Assembly: GCA_030647435.1 (NCBI GenBank)
Contig: JAUSJX010000135.1
Location: 1 to 64,000, forward strand
Direction: 5' to 3'
DNA from: Candidatus Rokuibacteriota bacterium
GTDB lineage: Bacteria > Methylomirabilota > Methylomirabilia > Rokubacteriales > CSP1-6
DNA length: 64,000 nt
Shown: positions 10,412 to 18,940 of the stretch, piece after piece
How the letters are laid out: the number at the start of each line of letters is the position of its first letter
Position numbering within the stretch: position 1 is the first letter of the stretch
Position numbers and translations under genes: made by a program
The notes under the pieces: model-generated
What the model saw: the letters and a program-made list of their open reading frames with translations, nothing else
Database searches by the model: none
What the model was told of the DNA's origin: nothing

Positions 10412-11442
10412 TGCGCGTTTCCATCTCGCTCAAGCTCGCCAACGACGATTGGCAGGCGGCGAGCGCCTATGTGGTGGAGGCGGAGCGCCTCGGCGTCGAC
10501 TGCCTGTGGTCGGCCGAGGCGTGGGGACACGACGCGGCGACCCCGCTCGCCTTCATGGCGGCGCGCACCTCTCGCATCCGCCTCGGCACGGGGATCATGC
10601 AGGCGGGCACGCGCACACCCGCGCTCATCGCGATGACGGCCATGAGCCTGGCCGCAATGTCGGGCGGACGCTTCATGCTCGGGCTCGGCGTGAGCGGGCC
10701 GCAGGTCATCGAAGGGTGGCACGGAATCCGCTTCGAGCGGCCCGTAGCGCGTATGCGCGAGACGGTCGAGATCGTGCGGCGCGCAGCGCGAGGCGAGCGC
10801 CTCGCCTACAAGGGCAAGATCTACGAGCTGCCGCTGCCCGGAGGCGAGGGCAAGGCGCTCAGGTCGGCGGCACGGCCCCAGCCGGACATCCCCATCTACC
10901 TCGCCACGCTGTCACCGAGGAGCCTCGAGATGACGGGAGAGATCGCCGACGGCTGGCTCGGCACCTCCTTCATGCCCGAGCACGCGCGCGTGTTCTTCGA
11001 CCACCTGGAGGCGGGCGCCGTCCGCGCGGGCCGCTCGCTCGTCCAGCTCGACCTCCAGGCGGGCGGCGTGGTCGCCTTCTCCGATGACGTCGAGCGGTTG
11101 ATCCCGCCGCGCAAGCCCGGCCTCGCCTTCACGCTCGGGGCCATGGGCTCGCGCCAGCACAACTTCTACAACGACGCGTTCAAGCGGGCGGGTTACGAGG
11201 ACGTCGCGGTCGAGGTCCAGCGCCTCTGGCTGGACGACCGCAGGGAAGAGGCCGCCGCGCGGGTGCCCGACGAGCTCGTGCTCAAGACCAACCTCCTCGG
11301 CACGGAGGCGATGGTGCGCAAGCGCCTCGAGGCGTATCGCCAGGCCGGGATCACCACGCTGCGCGTCGAGCCCGCGGGTGATTCGCTCGACGCACGGCTC
11401 GCCACGCTCGGGCGCCTGCTCGAGCTTGTCCGGGCCCTCTAA
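10411..11442 (+). CDS. LLM-class flavin-dependent oxidoreductase (F420- or FMN-type)
   Basis: 343-aa luciferase-like monooxygenase with a TIM-barrel core. It starts MRVSISLKLANDDW and shows LGVDCLWSAEAWGHDA, the RIRLGTGIM strand, GRFMLGLGVSGPQV and, near the C-terminus, AGITTLRVEP. Conservation is closest to F420-dependent methylenetetrahydromethanopterin-reductase-like members, but cofactor and substrate are not decidable from sequence alone. It is coupled to the DinB-like gene upstream, suggesting a shared thiol- or cofactor-linked detoxification role (inference). Confidence 0.85.
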   Translation: MRVSISLKLANDDWQAASAYVVEAERLGVDCLWSAEAWGHDAATPLAFMAARTSRIRLGTGIMQAGTRTPALIAMTAMSLAAMSGGRFMLGLGVSGPQVIEGWHGIRFERPVARMRETVEIVRRAARGERLAYKGKIYELPLPGGEGKALRSAARPQPDIPIYLATLSPRSLEMTGEIADGWLGTSFMPEHARVFFDHLEAGAVRAGRSLVQLDLQAGGVVAFSDDVERLIPPRKPGLAFTLGAMGSRQHNFYNDAFKRAGYEDVAVEVQRLWLDDRREEAAARVPDELVLKTNLLGTEAMVRKRLEAYRQAGITTLRVEPAGDSLDARLATLGRLLELVRAL

Positions 11443-11654
11443 GGCCGGAATTCCGATATCACGGGTGAACGCAGCGAGGTCGCATGGCTCAGCTGCAGCG
11501 AAAAGACGCGGCCACTGAGGCTCCGGGCTGGTTCGGAGGGTTCCACCCGATGGGTGACTACCAGGGACTCGCTCGCCTCAATACGGACCTGGTCGAGCAT
11601 CACCTCGGAACAACTTCTCGTCGGCCCGCCGAATTTGAGTACACTACTCTCGTG

Positions 11655-12284
11655 ATGTCCATGGCGACGTTGCGCCCCGGAGACCGAGCGCCGGAGTTCA
11701 CTCTGCCGGCCATCAACCAGGCGGGCGACGTTTCCCTCGCCGACTATCGCGGCAGCAGCGCCGTGCTTCTCGGCCTCTTCCGCGGCCTCCACTGCCCATT
11801 CTGCCGCCGCCAGATCTTCCAGTTCTCCGGCATCCACGACACGCTCGCCGGCATGGGCATCGCCACGGTGGCGGTATTGAACACCCAGCGCGGGCGGGCG
11901 GGACTCTACTTCCGCTACCATCCCACACGCGTGGTGCTGCTCGCCGATCCCGACGCGCGCACGCACCAGTCGTTCGGCGTGCCCACGGTCAAGCCCGACG
12001 ATTCGTTTGCCGCGGTGCGCATCAACCCGACGGGGGAGCTGCCGAGCCCGCTGCATCCGATGGAGGCGAACGTCGCCTTGAACGCGAAAGACGGCTTCGT
12101 CATGACGAAGGTCGACGAAGACATTTTCGCTACGCACGGAACGCAGTTGGGCGGCCACTTCCTGATCGATCGCGACGGGATCGTGCGATGGACGCACATC
12201 GAAGCCCAGCAGGGAGTGCATGAGCTGGCGAAGTTTCCGAGCCCCACGGAGATCGTCGCGGCTGCCCGCGGCGTGGGGGGCTGA
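11655..12284 (+). CDS. Peroxiredoxin-like (AhpC/TSA redoxin) protein, CxxC type
   Basis: 209-aa thioredoxin-fold protein. LRPGDRAPEFTLP is the N-terminal redoxin signature, and the active site is in FRGLHCPFCRRQ, a C-P-F-C pair rather than the PxxxTxxC of typical peroxiredoxins. The C-terminal part includes GGHFLIDRDGIVRW, a standard strand pair. The start at 11655 (MSMATLRPGD) is chosen because the redoxin domain begins immediately after it; an in-frame ORF continues upstream without homology. It directly precedes the cyclase/ATPase regulator, and a paralogue follows that regulator. Confidence 0.82.
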   Translation: MSMATLRPGDRAPEFTLPAINQAGDVSLADYRGSSAVLLGLFRGLHCPFCRRQIFQFSGIHDTLAGMGIATVAVLNTQRGRAGLYFRYHPTRVVLLADPDARTHQSFGVPTVKPDDSFAAVRINPTGELPSPLHPMEANVALNAKDGFVMTKVDEDIFATHGTQLGGHFLIDRDGIVRWTHIEAQQGVHELAKFPSPTEIVAAARGVGG

Positions 12285-12307
12285 CTGAACGGGAGTACGA
12301 TGACGCC

Positions 12308-15300
12308 GTGACATGCTCACAGTGCCGGCACGACAATCGCGCCGCCGCCAAGTTCTGCGAGAACTGCGGCGCCGCCCTGCCCCGTGCGTGCGCGGGGTGC
12401 GGCACTCCGTTGCGCGCCGCCGCGAAATTCTGCGACGAGTGCGGCAAGCCCGTCACCACCGCTCCACCCGCGGCCTCCGCGGCTGCGCCGCTCCACGCGG
12501 CGCAGGCGCCGACCGGCTACACCCCCAAGCATCTCGCCGACCGCATCCTCACCTCGCGCAGCGCGCTGGAGGGCGAGCGCAAGCAGGTCACCGTCGTCTT
12601 TGTCGACTGCGTCGGCTTCACGGCGCTGTCCTCCAGGCTGGACCCGGAAGACCTGCACGGGATCATGGACGGTTGCTTCCAGCACCTGCTCGACGCCGTG
12701 CACCGCTATGAAGGCACCGTGAATCAGTTCACGGGCGATGGGATCATGGCGCTCTTCGGCGCGCCCATCGCGCACGAAGATCACGCGGCGCGCGCGGTGG
12801 CGGCGGCGTTGGCCATGCAGCAGGCGGTGCGGCAGTACGCGGAAGCGCTGCTCAGCCAGCGCGGCATCGAGTTCGCGGTGCGCATCGGCATCAACACTGG
12901 GCTTGTGGTCGTCGGCAAGATCGGCGACGACCTGCGCATGGACTACACAGCGCAGGGCGAGACGGTGAACTTGGCGGCGCGCCTGCAGCAGGCGGCGCCG
13001 CCGGGTGGCGTGCGCCTCAGCGAGGCCACGATGCGGCTCGTCGCCGGCTACTTCCTCATCGAGCCCGCGGGCGAGGTCGAGATGAAGGGGCTGCCGGCGC
13101 CCGTGCAGACCTTCACCGTCACCGGCCAGCGGAGCGGGCGCGCGCGCTTCGACCTGGCGCTGGAGCGGGGGTTGACGGCCCTCGTCGGGCGGCAGCGCGA
13201 GCTGGCCTTTCTCCGCGATGCGTTCGACAAGGCGCGGCGTGGGCGCGGCAACGTCGTGTCGGTCGTTGGCGCGGCGGGCATGGGCAAATCGCGCCTGGCC
13301 TACGAGCTGAAGCGCGGGCTCGACGAAGACGCGATCACATTCCTGTCGGCCCGCTGTCACCCGCACCGTGAGGCGCTACCGTTCAACCTCATCGCGCAGC
13401 TGCTACAGATGAATTTTCGGCTAGAGGAGGGCGAGGCCGAGAAGTCGCAGGTGCATAAAGTCGAGACGGGCGTGCGACGCCTGGACGCGAGCCTCGAGTG
13501 GACCATCCCCTACCTCAAGCACGTGCTGGCGCTGCCGGCCGTCGAGCTGGACATAGACGGCCTCGACGACGCCCAGCGCAAGCGTCGGCTCGTAGAGGCG
13601 GTGCGCGCGCTGACGCTGCGCGGGGCGCAACACCGCCCGCTCTTCCTGCTCATGGAAGACCTGCAATGGATCGACAGCAGCTCGCGCGACTACCTCGACT
13701 CCGTCGTGGACAGTCTCGCCGCGCACTCGATCCTCCTCGTGTGCACCTACCGTGAGGGCTACGCGTCCGGGTGGGAGAACCGTTCCTTCCACCAGCGGCT
13801 GGTGCTCGAGCCGTTCTCCGAGGAGGACACAGCCGAGATGGTGACGGCGCTCTTCGACCGCGCGGAGGTCGCGCCGGCGGCGCGACAGCTCATCGTGAAG
13901 CGCGCGGAGGGCAATCCACTTTTCATCGAGGAGCTGACGGGCTACCTCAGGGACCGCGGCCTGCTCACCGGCGGAGACGCGGCCGCCCTCGCCGAGGCCG
14001 AAGTGCCGTCGACTATCCTGGATCTCCTCACCGCGCGCATCGACCGGCTGCCCGATTCGGCCAAGCGCGTGCTGCAGGTGGCGGCCGTGCTCGGCCGCGA
14101 GTTTCCCTTGCCGCTGTTGGAGGCCATCGCGCCGCCCGGCCTCGACCTGTTCGCTGAGCTGGCGGTGCTGGTACGCGCCGAGCTGCTGGGCGAAACCGCG
14201 CTCTTCCCCGAGCAGCGGTACCGTTTCATGCACCTGCTCGTCCAGCAGGTGGCCTACCAGAGTCTGCTGGTGAAGTCGCGCGCGGAGCTGCATGCGCGGG
14301 CGGGCCAAGCCCTGGAAGAGCTCTACGTCGAGCGGCCGGAGGACGTTCTACAAGAATTGGCGCGGCACTACGCGAGGAGTGCCGACCGGGCGAAGGCGTT
14401 GCACTACCTCGTGCTTGCCGGCGACCGCGCCCGTAGCCTCTTCGCCTACGACGACGCCATCGCGTACTACCGGCAGGCGCTGGACGGCGCTGACGACGGC
14501 CATCGCGCGGTCGTTCTAGAAAAGCTCGGTGACGCCGCGCATGCGCACGGCAGTCTCGGCGATGCGCTTCGCGACCTCGCGGAGGCGCTCGGCCTCGTCG
14601 AGCGCGCGGGCGACCGCATTCGGGCGGCCGAGCTGCACCGCAAGCTGGGCGTGGCCACCTGGGACGCCGGCGAACGGGAGCGCGCGCTCGACCACCTCCA
14701 GCGCGGGCTCGCCGCGCTCGGCGGCGACGCCGACAACGCGGCGGCGGCGCGCCTCTACCAAGAGCTGGGGCGCATCCACTTCCGACTCGGCGACCACGAT
14801 CGGGCGATGGAGTGGGCGCGACGTGCGCTGACGCTCGGCAACGCGCTGGGCGCACCGGACGTCGTCTCCCATGCGTGCAACACGCTCGGCGTGGCCATGG
14901 CCCGCGCGGGCGACATCGAGCGGGCGGCAGAGTACGTCCAGCAGAGCCTCGACACGGCGTTGGCCCACCAGCTTGGCGCCGTCGCGTGTCGTGCGTACAG
15001 CAACCTGGCCGTGATGTACGCAGCGTTCGATCACGTGCGCTCCAGCGAGTACTGCCGCGAGGGGCTGGCGCTGGCGCAGAAGATCGGCGATCAGCTCCAG
15101 CAGGCATGGCTCTTCTGCACACTCGCGGGCGGGCACTGCATGCTCGCGGGCGACTACGAGGAAGGCGTCAAGGCGGCAAAGGCGGCGGTCGAGGTGGACC
15201 GTCGTCTCGGGCAGCGCGGTCACCTACCGGTGCCGCTCATCATCCTGGCGCAGATTCATCAGTGCCGCGGCGAGCACGAGGAGAGCGCGCGGTATTATCG

Positions 15301-15493
15301 GGAAGCGCTCGACGTGGCGAGCGCGGTGGGAGAGCCGCAGCTGCTCTTCCCCTGTTACGATGGGCTGGCCACGCTGGCGATCGAGGCGGGCGACGAGGCA
15401 GAGGCGGAGCGGTGGCTGACCAAGAGTCGCGACGTGCAAGAGGCGACGGGATGGACCAGCGACACCTTCCTGGTCCTGCCGTTCCTCTGCTAA
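12308..15493 (+). CDS. Zinc-ribbon / class III adenylate-guanylate cyclase / AAA ATPase / TPR regulator
   Basis: 1061-aa multidomain signalling protein. The N-terminus has two zinc ribbons (C3/C6/C17/C20 and C28/C31/C42/C45). Residues about 90-270 form a class III cyclase domain with both metal aspartates (D100 in VVFVDCVGF, D144 in QFTGDGIMALFG) and the catalytic N/R of ETVNLAARLQ, so it looks active. From about 295 a LuxR/MalT-like AAA ATPase begins (LVGRQRELAFL, Walker A GAAGMGKS, LLMEDLQWID as Walker B). From about 690 to the end lie TPR-type repeats. The start is GTG at 12308 with GGGAG upstream. Between two redoxin genes on the same strand. Fits the soil-bacterial cyclase-ATPase-TPR family; its effector is unknown. 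Confidence 0.9.
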   Translation: MTCSQCRHDNRAAAKFCENCGAALPRACAGCGTPLRAAAKFCDECGKPVTTAPPAASAAAPLHAAQAPTGYTPKHLADRILTSRSALEGERKQVTVVFVDCVGFTALSSRLDPEDLHGIMDGCFQHLLDAVHRYEGTVNQFTGDGIMALFGAPIAHEDHAARAVAAALAMQQAVRQYAEALLSQRGIEFAVRIGINTGLVVVGKIGDDLRMDYTAQGETVNLAARLQQAAPPGGVRLSEATMRLVAGYFLIEPAGEVEMKGLPAPVQTFTVTGQRSGRARFDLALERGLTALVGRQRELAFLRDAFDKARRGRGNVVSVVGAAGMGKSRLAYELKRGLDEDAITFLSARCHPHREALPFNLIAQLLQMNFRLEEGEAEKSQVHKVETGVRRLDASLEWTIPYLKHVLALPAVELDIDGLDDAQRKRRLVEAVRALTLRGAQHRPLFLLMEDLQWIDSSSRDYLDSVVDSLAAHSILLVCTYREGYASGWENRSFHQRLVLEPFSEEDTAEMVTALFDRAEVAPAARQLIVKRAEGNPLFIEELTGYLRDRGLLTGGDAAALAEAEVPSTILDLLTARIDRLPDSAKRVLQVAAVLGREFPLPLLEAIAPPGLDLFAELAVLVRAELLGETALFPEQRYRFMHLLVQQVAYQSLLVKSRAELHARAGQALEELYVERPEDVLQELARHYARSADRAKALHYLVLAGDRARSLFAYDDAIAYYRQALDGADDGHRAVVLEKLGDAAHAHGSLGDALRDLAEALGLVERAGDRIRAAELHRKLGVATWDAGERERALDHLQRGLAALGGDADNAAAARLYQELGRIHFRLGDHDRAMEWARRALTLGNALGAPDVVSHACNTLGVAMARAGDIERAAEYVQQSLDTALAHQLGAVACRAYSNLAVMYAAFDHVRSSEYCREGLALAQKIGDQLQQAWLFCTLAGGHCMLAGDYEEGVKAAKAAVEVDRRLGQRGHLPVPLIILAQIHQCRGEHEESARYYREALDVASAVGEPQLLFPCYDGLATLAIEAGDEAEAERWLTKSRDVQEATGWTSDTFLVLPFLC

Positions 15494-15504
15494 AGGAGCA
15501 GGAC

Positions 15505-16122
15505 ATGGCAGGCGTGGAGATCGGACAGCGCGCGCCGTCGTTTCGCCTGGCGTCGGGACAGGGCGAGGAGATCGGGCCCGAGGACTACCGGGGCAAACGC
15601 AACCTCATCGTCTGGTTCACCAAAGGCATGGCGTGTCCCTTCTGCCGCACGCACATGTCCCAACTCGCGCGCGGCTACCCGAAGATCAAGGCGCTCGGCG
15701 CCGAGATCTTGCAGGTGACGCCGACGAAGCCGGAGCGCGCGCGCTTCTATGCGCGGAACTTCTCCATCCCATTCCCGTATCTCTGCGATCCGGATTACCG
15801 CGTCCACCACGCGTGGGGCGTGGATGTCCGCCCACATTCGCTCGCCTGGTACGCGAAGGCGATCTACGGAGCGTCGAAGATCCCGAAGCCGCCGCCGGCC
15901 GAGATCGGTGACCCCAGGACAAACCTCGGTGAGATGCCCACCTTGCTTCACGATAGCGACATGGGGTTCTTCCTCCTCGATCGCGACGCGGTCGTGCGCT
16001 ACAAGCTCTCCGGCGCCTACTTCGGCGAGCAGGGCGTGCGCCAGATACCGAGCACGGAGGAGATCCTGCGCGAGTTGGAGCGCTGCGCGAACCCGTCAAC
16101 GGACCCCAAGCGCTCGACGTGA
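15505..16122 (+). CDS. Peroxiredoxin-like (AhpC/TSA redoxin) protein, second copy
   Basis: 205-aa redoxin. It starts MAGVEIGQRAPSFRLASG, with AAGGAG 7 bp upstream, 11 bp after the cyclase/TPR stop. The active site is FTKGMACPFCRTHMSQL, again a C-P-F-C pair. The later LCDPDYRVHHAWGVD and GFFLLDRDAVVRYK strands are normal for the fold. An insertion around residues 112-140 (YAKAIYGASKIPKPPPAE) is absent from the upstream paralogue. The tight spacing suggests cotranscription with the regulator. Role inferred as thiol peroxidase or redox sensor. Confidence 0.85.
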   Translation: MAGVEIGQRAPSFRLASGQGEEIGPEDYRGKRNLIVWFTKGMACPFCRTHMSQLARGYPKIKALGAEILQVTPTKPERARFYARNFSIPFPYLCDPDYRVHHAWGVDVRPHSLAWYAKAIYGASKIPKPPPAEIGDPRTNLGEMPTLLHDSDMGFFLLDRDAVVRYKLSGAYFGEQGVRQIPSTEEILRELERCANPSTDPKRST

Positions 16123-16211
16123 AGACCGGCGTCCTGGGACTCCCCGCGACATGGCTTGAGGCCAGGACGCAAGGATAAGCAGCCCGGTCATCAGGCTGTG
16201 ACTAGGCAGGT

Positions 16212-16229
16212 CCGAGGGAGGACCCTCGG
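16212..16229 (+). terminator. Possible hairpin terminator after the redoxin operon
   Basis: Perfect 7-bp stem CCGAGGG/CCCTCGG with an AGGA loop, 90 bp after the redoxin stop. There is no T-tract, so this is a weak call; a factor-dependent or structural role is equally possible. Confidence 0.25.
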
Positions 16230-16245
16230 GCGAGGCGGGCCATGA

Positions 16246-16323
16246 CTGACGCAGGACCCCGCACATTTTGCGGCGATGGTAGAGCTCGTAGAACCGCCCG
16301 CTGAGGAAGGGGGCGACGCGTGA
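16246..16323 (+). pseudogene. C-terminal remnant of an unidentified gene preceding hsdR
   Basis: Short open frame ending ...AHFAAMVELVEPPAEEG..., whose TGA overlaps the GTG of the hsdR remnant as GTGA. That overlap is the kind of junction seen inside operons, so this is probably the tail of the gene that once preceded hsdR. Upstream the frame is closed at 16243. Too short to identify. Confidence 0.3.
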
Positions 16324-16481
16324 CCGAGCGCGGCGTCACCGAATCCGTCGTCGAACAGGCCACCCTCGCCTGGCTCGAAAGCCTCGGCTGGCGGGTCACG
16401 CACGGCCTCGAGATCGCGCCCGGCGAGGCCGGAGCCGAACGAGCGGACTACACGCAGGTGGTCCTGAATGATCTCGGCTAA
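16320..16481 (+). pseudogene. hsdR N-terminal remnant (type I restriction enzyme R subunit)
   Basis: 53 codons from GTG to TAA. The translated segments TESVVEQATLAWLESLGWRV, THGLEIAPGEAGAERADY and QVVL match the conserved extreme N-terminus of HsdR (E-S-V-V-E-x-A-x-L-x-W-L-E-x-L-G-Y, then I-A-P-G-E-x-x-x-E-R-x-D-Y-x-x-V-V-L). HsdR is normally around 1000 aa, and the rest is missing. The stop overlaps the convergent stop of the molybdenum hydroxylase gene, so the deletion joined hsdR to its 3' end. No hsdM or hsdS is nearby. Confidence 0.75.
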
Positions 16482-18808
16482 GGGCCGCCGCGCTTCGCGG
16501 CCTGGATGGCCGCCCAGACGCGCTCGCTGGACGCGGGCATGTCGAGCTCCCGGACGCCGAGCGGCGCCAGCGCGTCCATGACCGCGTTGATGACGACGGG
16601 CAGGGCGCCGACGGTGCCGGCCTCTCCCGCGCCCTTGGCCCCAAGCGGGTTCAGCTTGGTCGGCACCGGGCTGCTCTCGATGTGCACGTCGCAGAAGTCG
16701 TCGGCGCGCGGCATCGCGTACTCCATGAAGGACGCGGTCAGGAGCTGGCCCGACTCCGGCTCGTACACGACCTGCTCCATCAGCGCCTGCCCGACACCTT
16801 GCGCGACCCCACCGTGGATCTGGCCCTTGAGCGTGAGCGGGTTGATCACGGTGCCCACGTCGTCCACGATCGCGTAGCTGGCGAGCGTGACGGCCCCCGT
16901 GTCCGGATCCACCTCCACCTCGCAGACGTGGCAGCCGTTGGGCCACGTGTCCGTCTTGGGCGCGAAGGTGCCCGTCTCGTAAAGCCCTGGCTCGAGGCCG
17001 GGCGGCAGCTGGGCGGGCACGAAGGCCGCCCGCGCGACTTCCTTGATTGCCACGGCCCGGTCCGTGCCCACCACGTTGAACGTGCCATCGGCGAAGGCGA
17101 TGTCACCCTCGGCCGCTTCCAGCAGGCGCGCGGCGATCTTCTTTCCCTTGGCGATGATCTTATCGGCGGCCGTCCAGAGCGCGGTGCCGCCGATGACCGT
17201 CGAGCGCGAGCCCATGGTGCCCATGCCGAAGGCGACCCCGTCCGTGTCTCCGTCGATGTAGCGGACCTCGGCGGGGTCGAGGCCCAGCCGCTCGTGGAGA
17301 ATCTGCTTGAACGTCGTCTCGTGCCCCTGCCCCTGGTTCTTGGTGCCCATGAAGACGGTCGCGCTCCCGCTCGGGGCGAACCTGATCTCGGCGAATTCGG
17401 GCGCGGGCCCCGCCGCCCGCTCGATGGCGTTGACCACGGCCAGACCGCGCAGCGCGCCGCGCCGGCGGGACGCGTCGCGCCGGGCGGGAAAGCCCCCGAC
17501 GTCGGCGAGCACGAGCGCCCTCTCCATGCTCTTCGCGAACTCGCCGCAGTCGTACGTCGTGCCGAGCGCCGTCTTGTACGGCATCGCCGAGGCGGGAATG
17601 AGGTTCTTCCGCCTGAGCTCCAGCCGATCCATGCCGAGCTCGCGCGCCGCGTCGTCGATCAGGCGCTCGATCACGTACGTCGCCTCGGGCCGGCCGGCCC
17701 CGCGGTACGGCGCCGTCGAGCTGGTGTTGGTCAGCACGGACAGAACCTGCACGTGGGCGGCAGGGAAGGCGTAGACGCCGACCACCGTGACCACGTTGCC
17801 GAAGGTCGCGAGCAGGTTGCGGTCGGAGGAAATGTAGGCGCCCACGTTGGCGAGCGTCCGGACGCGGATGGCGAGAAAGCGCCCGTCGGCGTCCAGGGCC
17901 AGCTCGGCCTCGCTGACGTTGTCCCGCGCGTGCTCGTCCGCCGGGATCGCCTCGCGGCGCTCGCACTGCCACTTGACGGGCCGGCCGAGCTTGCGCGCCG
18001 CCCACAGCACGAGCTTGTGCTCGGGGTACTGCCAGCCCTTGGTGCCAAAGGCGCCGCCGACGTCGCCCACGATGACGCGGATCTGGTGCTCGGGCACCTG
18101 GAAGATGTTGCTCGCGAGCGCGTTCCTGACGCGGTGCGGGTACTGGACGTCGGCGTGGAGCGTGTAGCGGTCCTCTCCAGGATCGTAGGCGCCAAGCGCG
18201 CCGCGGGGCTCCATGTACTGCGCGTGCACGCGCGTGATCACGTAGCGGCGCCGGACGACGTGGGCCGCGCGCGCGAAGGCGGCCTCGGTCGCCGCCTTGT
18301 CGCCGACCTCGAAGACGTTCGAGATGTTGTCGGCGCACTCGTCCCACACCGGGGCGCCGCCGACGGCCTCCGCGGTCGACGTCACCGACGGCAGCGGCTC
18401 GTACTCGACACGAACCAGCTCCACCGCGTCCTCGGCCTCGGCCAGCGTCCCAGCGACCACGAGCGCGATGGGGTCACCCACGTAGCGGACGCGGTCCTGC
18501 GTCAGCCCCCGGTGCGGTGGCGCCCACATCGGCGAGCCGTCCGGGCGCTTCCGCTTCAGCGTCATCTTCATCGTGCCGAGGCCGTCCCGCGCCAGGTCGG
18601 CCCCGGTGAAGACCGCGAGCACGCCGGGGGCGGCCGCGGCCGCGGTCGTGTCGATCGAGACAATCCGCGCGTGGGCATGGAGCGACCGCACGACGACTAC
18701 GTAAACCTGGCCGGGAAGGTTGACGTCGTTGTGGAATCTGCCCTCGCCCCGCACGAGGCGGGGGTCCTCGAACCGCTTGACCGACTGCCCGATGCCGTAC
18801 TGCCCCAT
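16478..18808 (-). CDS. Xanthine dehydrogenase/CO-dehydrogenase family molybdopterin-binding large subunit
   Basis: 776-aa molybdenum hydroxylase large subunit. The N-terminus (GIGQSVKRFEDPRLVRGEGRF) is the typical aldehyde-oxidase a/b-hammerhead start. It then has DVGGAFGTKG, the APYRGAGRPEATYVIERLID loop, KNQGQGHETTF, GTMGSRSTV and the C-terminal GAKGAGEAGT containing the catalytic glutamate. The active-site loop is PYRGAGRP, not the AYxCSFR of form I CO dehydrogenase, so this is a form II or other hydroxylase of unknown substrate. No medium (FAD) or small (2Fe-2S) subunit gene adjoins it. Confidence 0.88.
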   Translation of the reverse strand: MGQYGIGQSVKRFEDPRLVRGEGRFHNDVNLPGQVYVVVVRSLHAHARIVSIDTTAAAAAPGVLAVFTGADLARDGLGTMKMTLKRKRPDGSPMWAPPHRGLTQDRVRYVGDPIALVVAGTLAEAEDAVELVRVEYEPLPSVTSTAEAVGGAPVWDECADNISNVFEVGDKAATEAAFARAAHVVRRRYVITRVHAQYMEPRGALGAYDPGEDRYTLHADVQYPHRVRNALASNIFQVPEHQIRVIVGDVGGAFGTKGWQYPEHKLVLWAARKLGRPVKWQCERREAIPADEHARDNVSEAELALDADGRFLAIRVRTLANVGAYISSDRNLLATFGNVVTVVGVYAFPAAHVQVLSVLTNTSSTAPYRGAGRPEATYVIERLIDDAARELGMDRLELRRKNLIPASAMPYKTALGTTYDCGEFAKSMERALVLADVGGFPARRDASRRRGALRGLAVVNAIERAAGPAPEFAEIRFAPSGSATVFMGTKNQGQGHETTFKQILHERLGLDPAEVRYIDGDTDGVAFGMGTMGSRSTVIGGTALWTAADKIIAKGKKIAARLLEAAEGDIAFADGTFNVVGTDRAVAIKEVARAAFVPAQLPPGLEPGLYETGTFAPKTDTWPNGCHVCEVEVDPDTGAVTLASYAIVDDVGTVINPLTLKGQIHGGVAQGVGQALMEQVVYEPESGQLLTASFMEYAMPRADDFCDVHIESSPVPTKLNPLGAKGAGEAGTVGALPVVINAVMDALAPLGVRELDMPASSERVWAAIQAAKRGGP

Positions 18809-18940
18809 CCGTGCTCCTCCTCATCGAGGTTCGACGCGTGGTCGAGGTCCGGCGCGGGCGGATTCTAGCATCCTTGTAACTTGACTGCGCGGCCCGCCGT
18901 CGCTATCGTAGCCGCACCAACCTCAGGGGAGGATAAGGCC

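Noticed and set aside
11484-11654. Longer start for the first redoxin
   Set aside because: The 57 extra residues have no redoxin similarity and no good ribosome site. The domain begins right after the ATG at 11655.
16478-18808. Calling this gene form I CO dehydrogenase (coxL)
   Set aside because: The diagnostic AYxCSFR active-site loop is absent (PYRGAGRP instead) and no coxS or coxM adjoins it.
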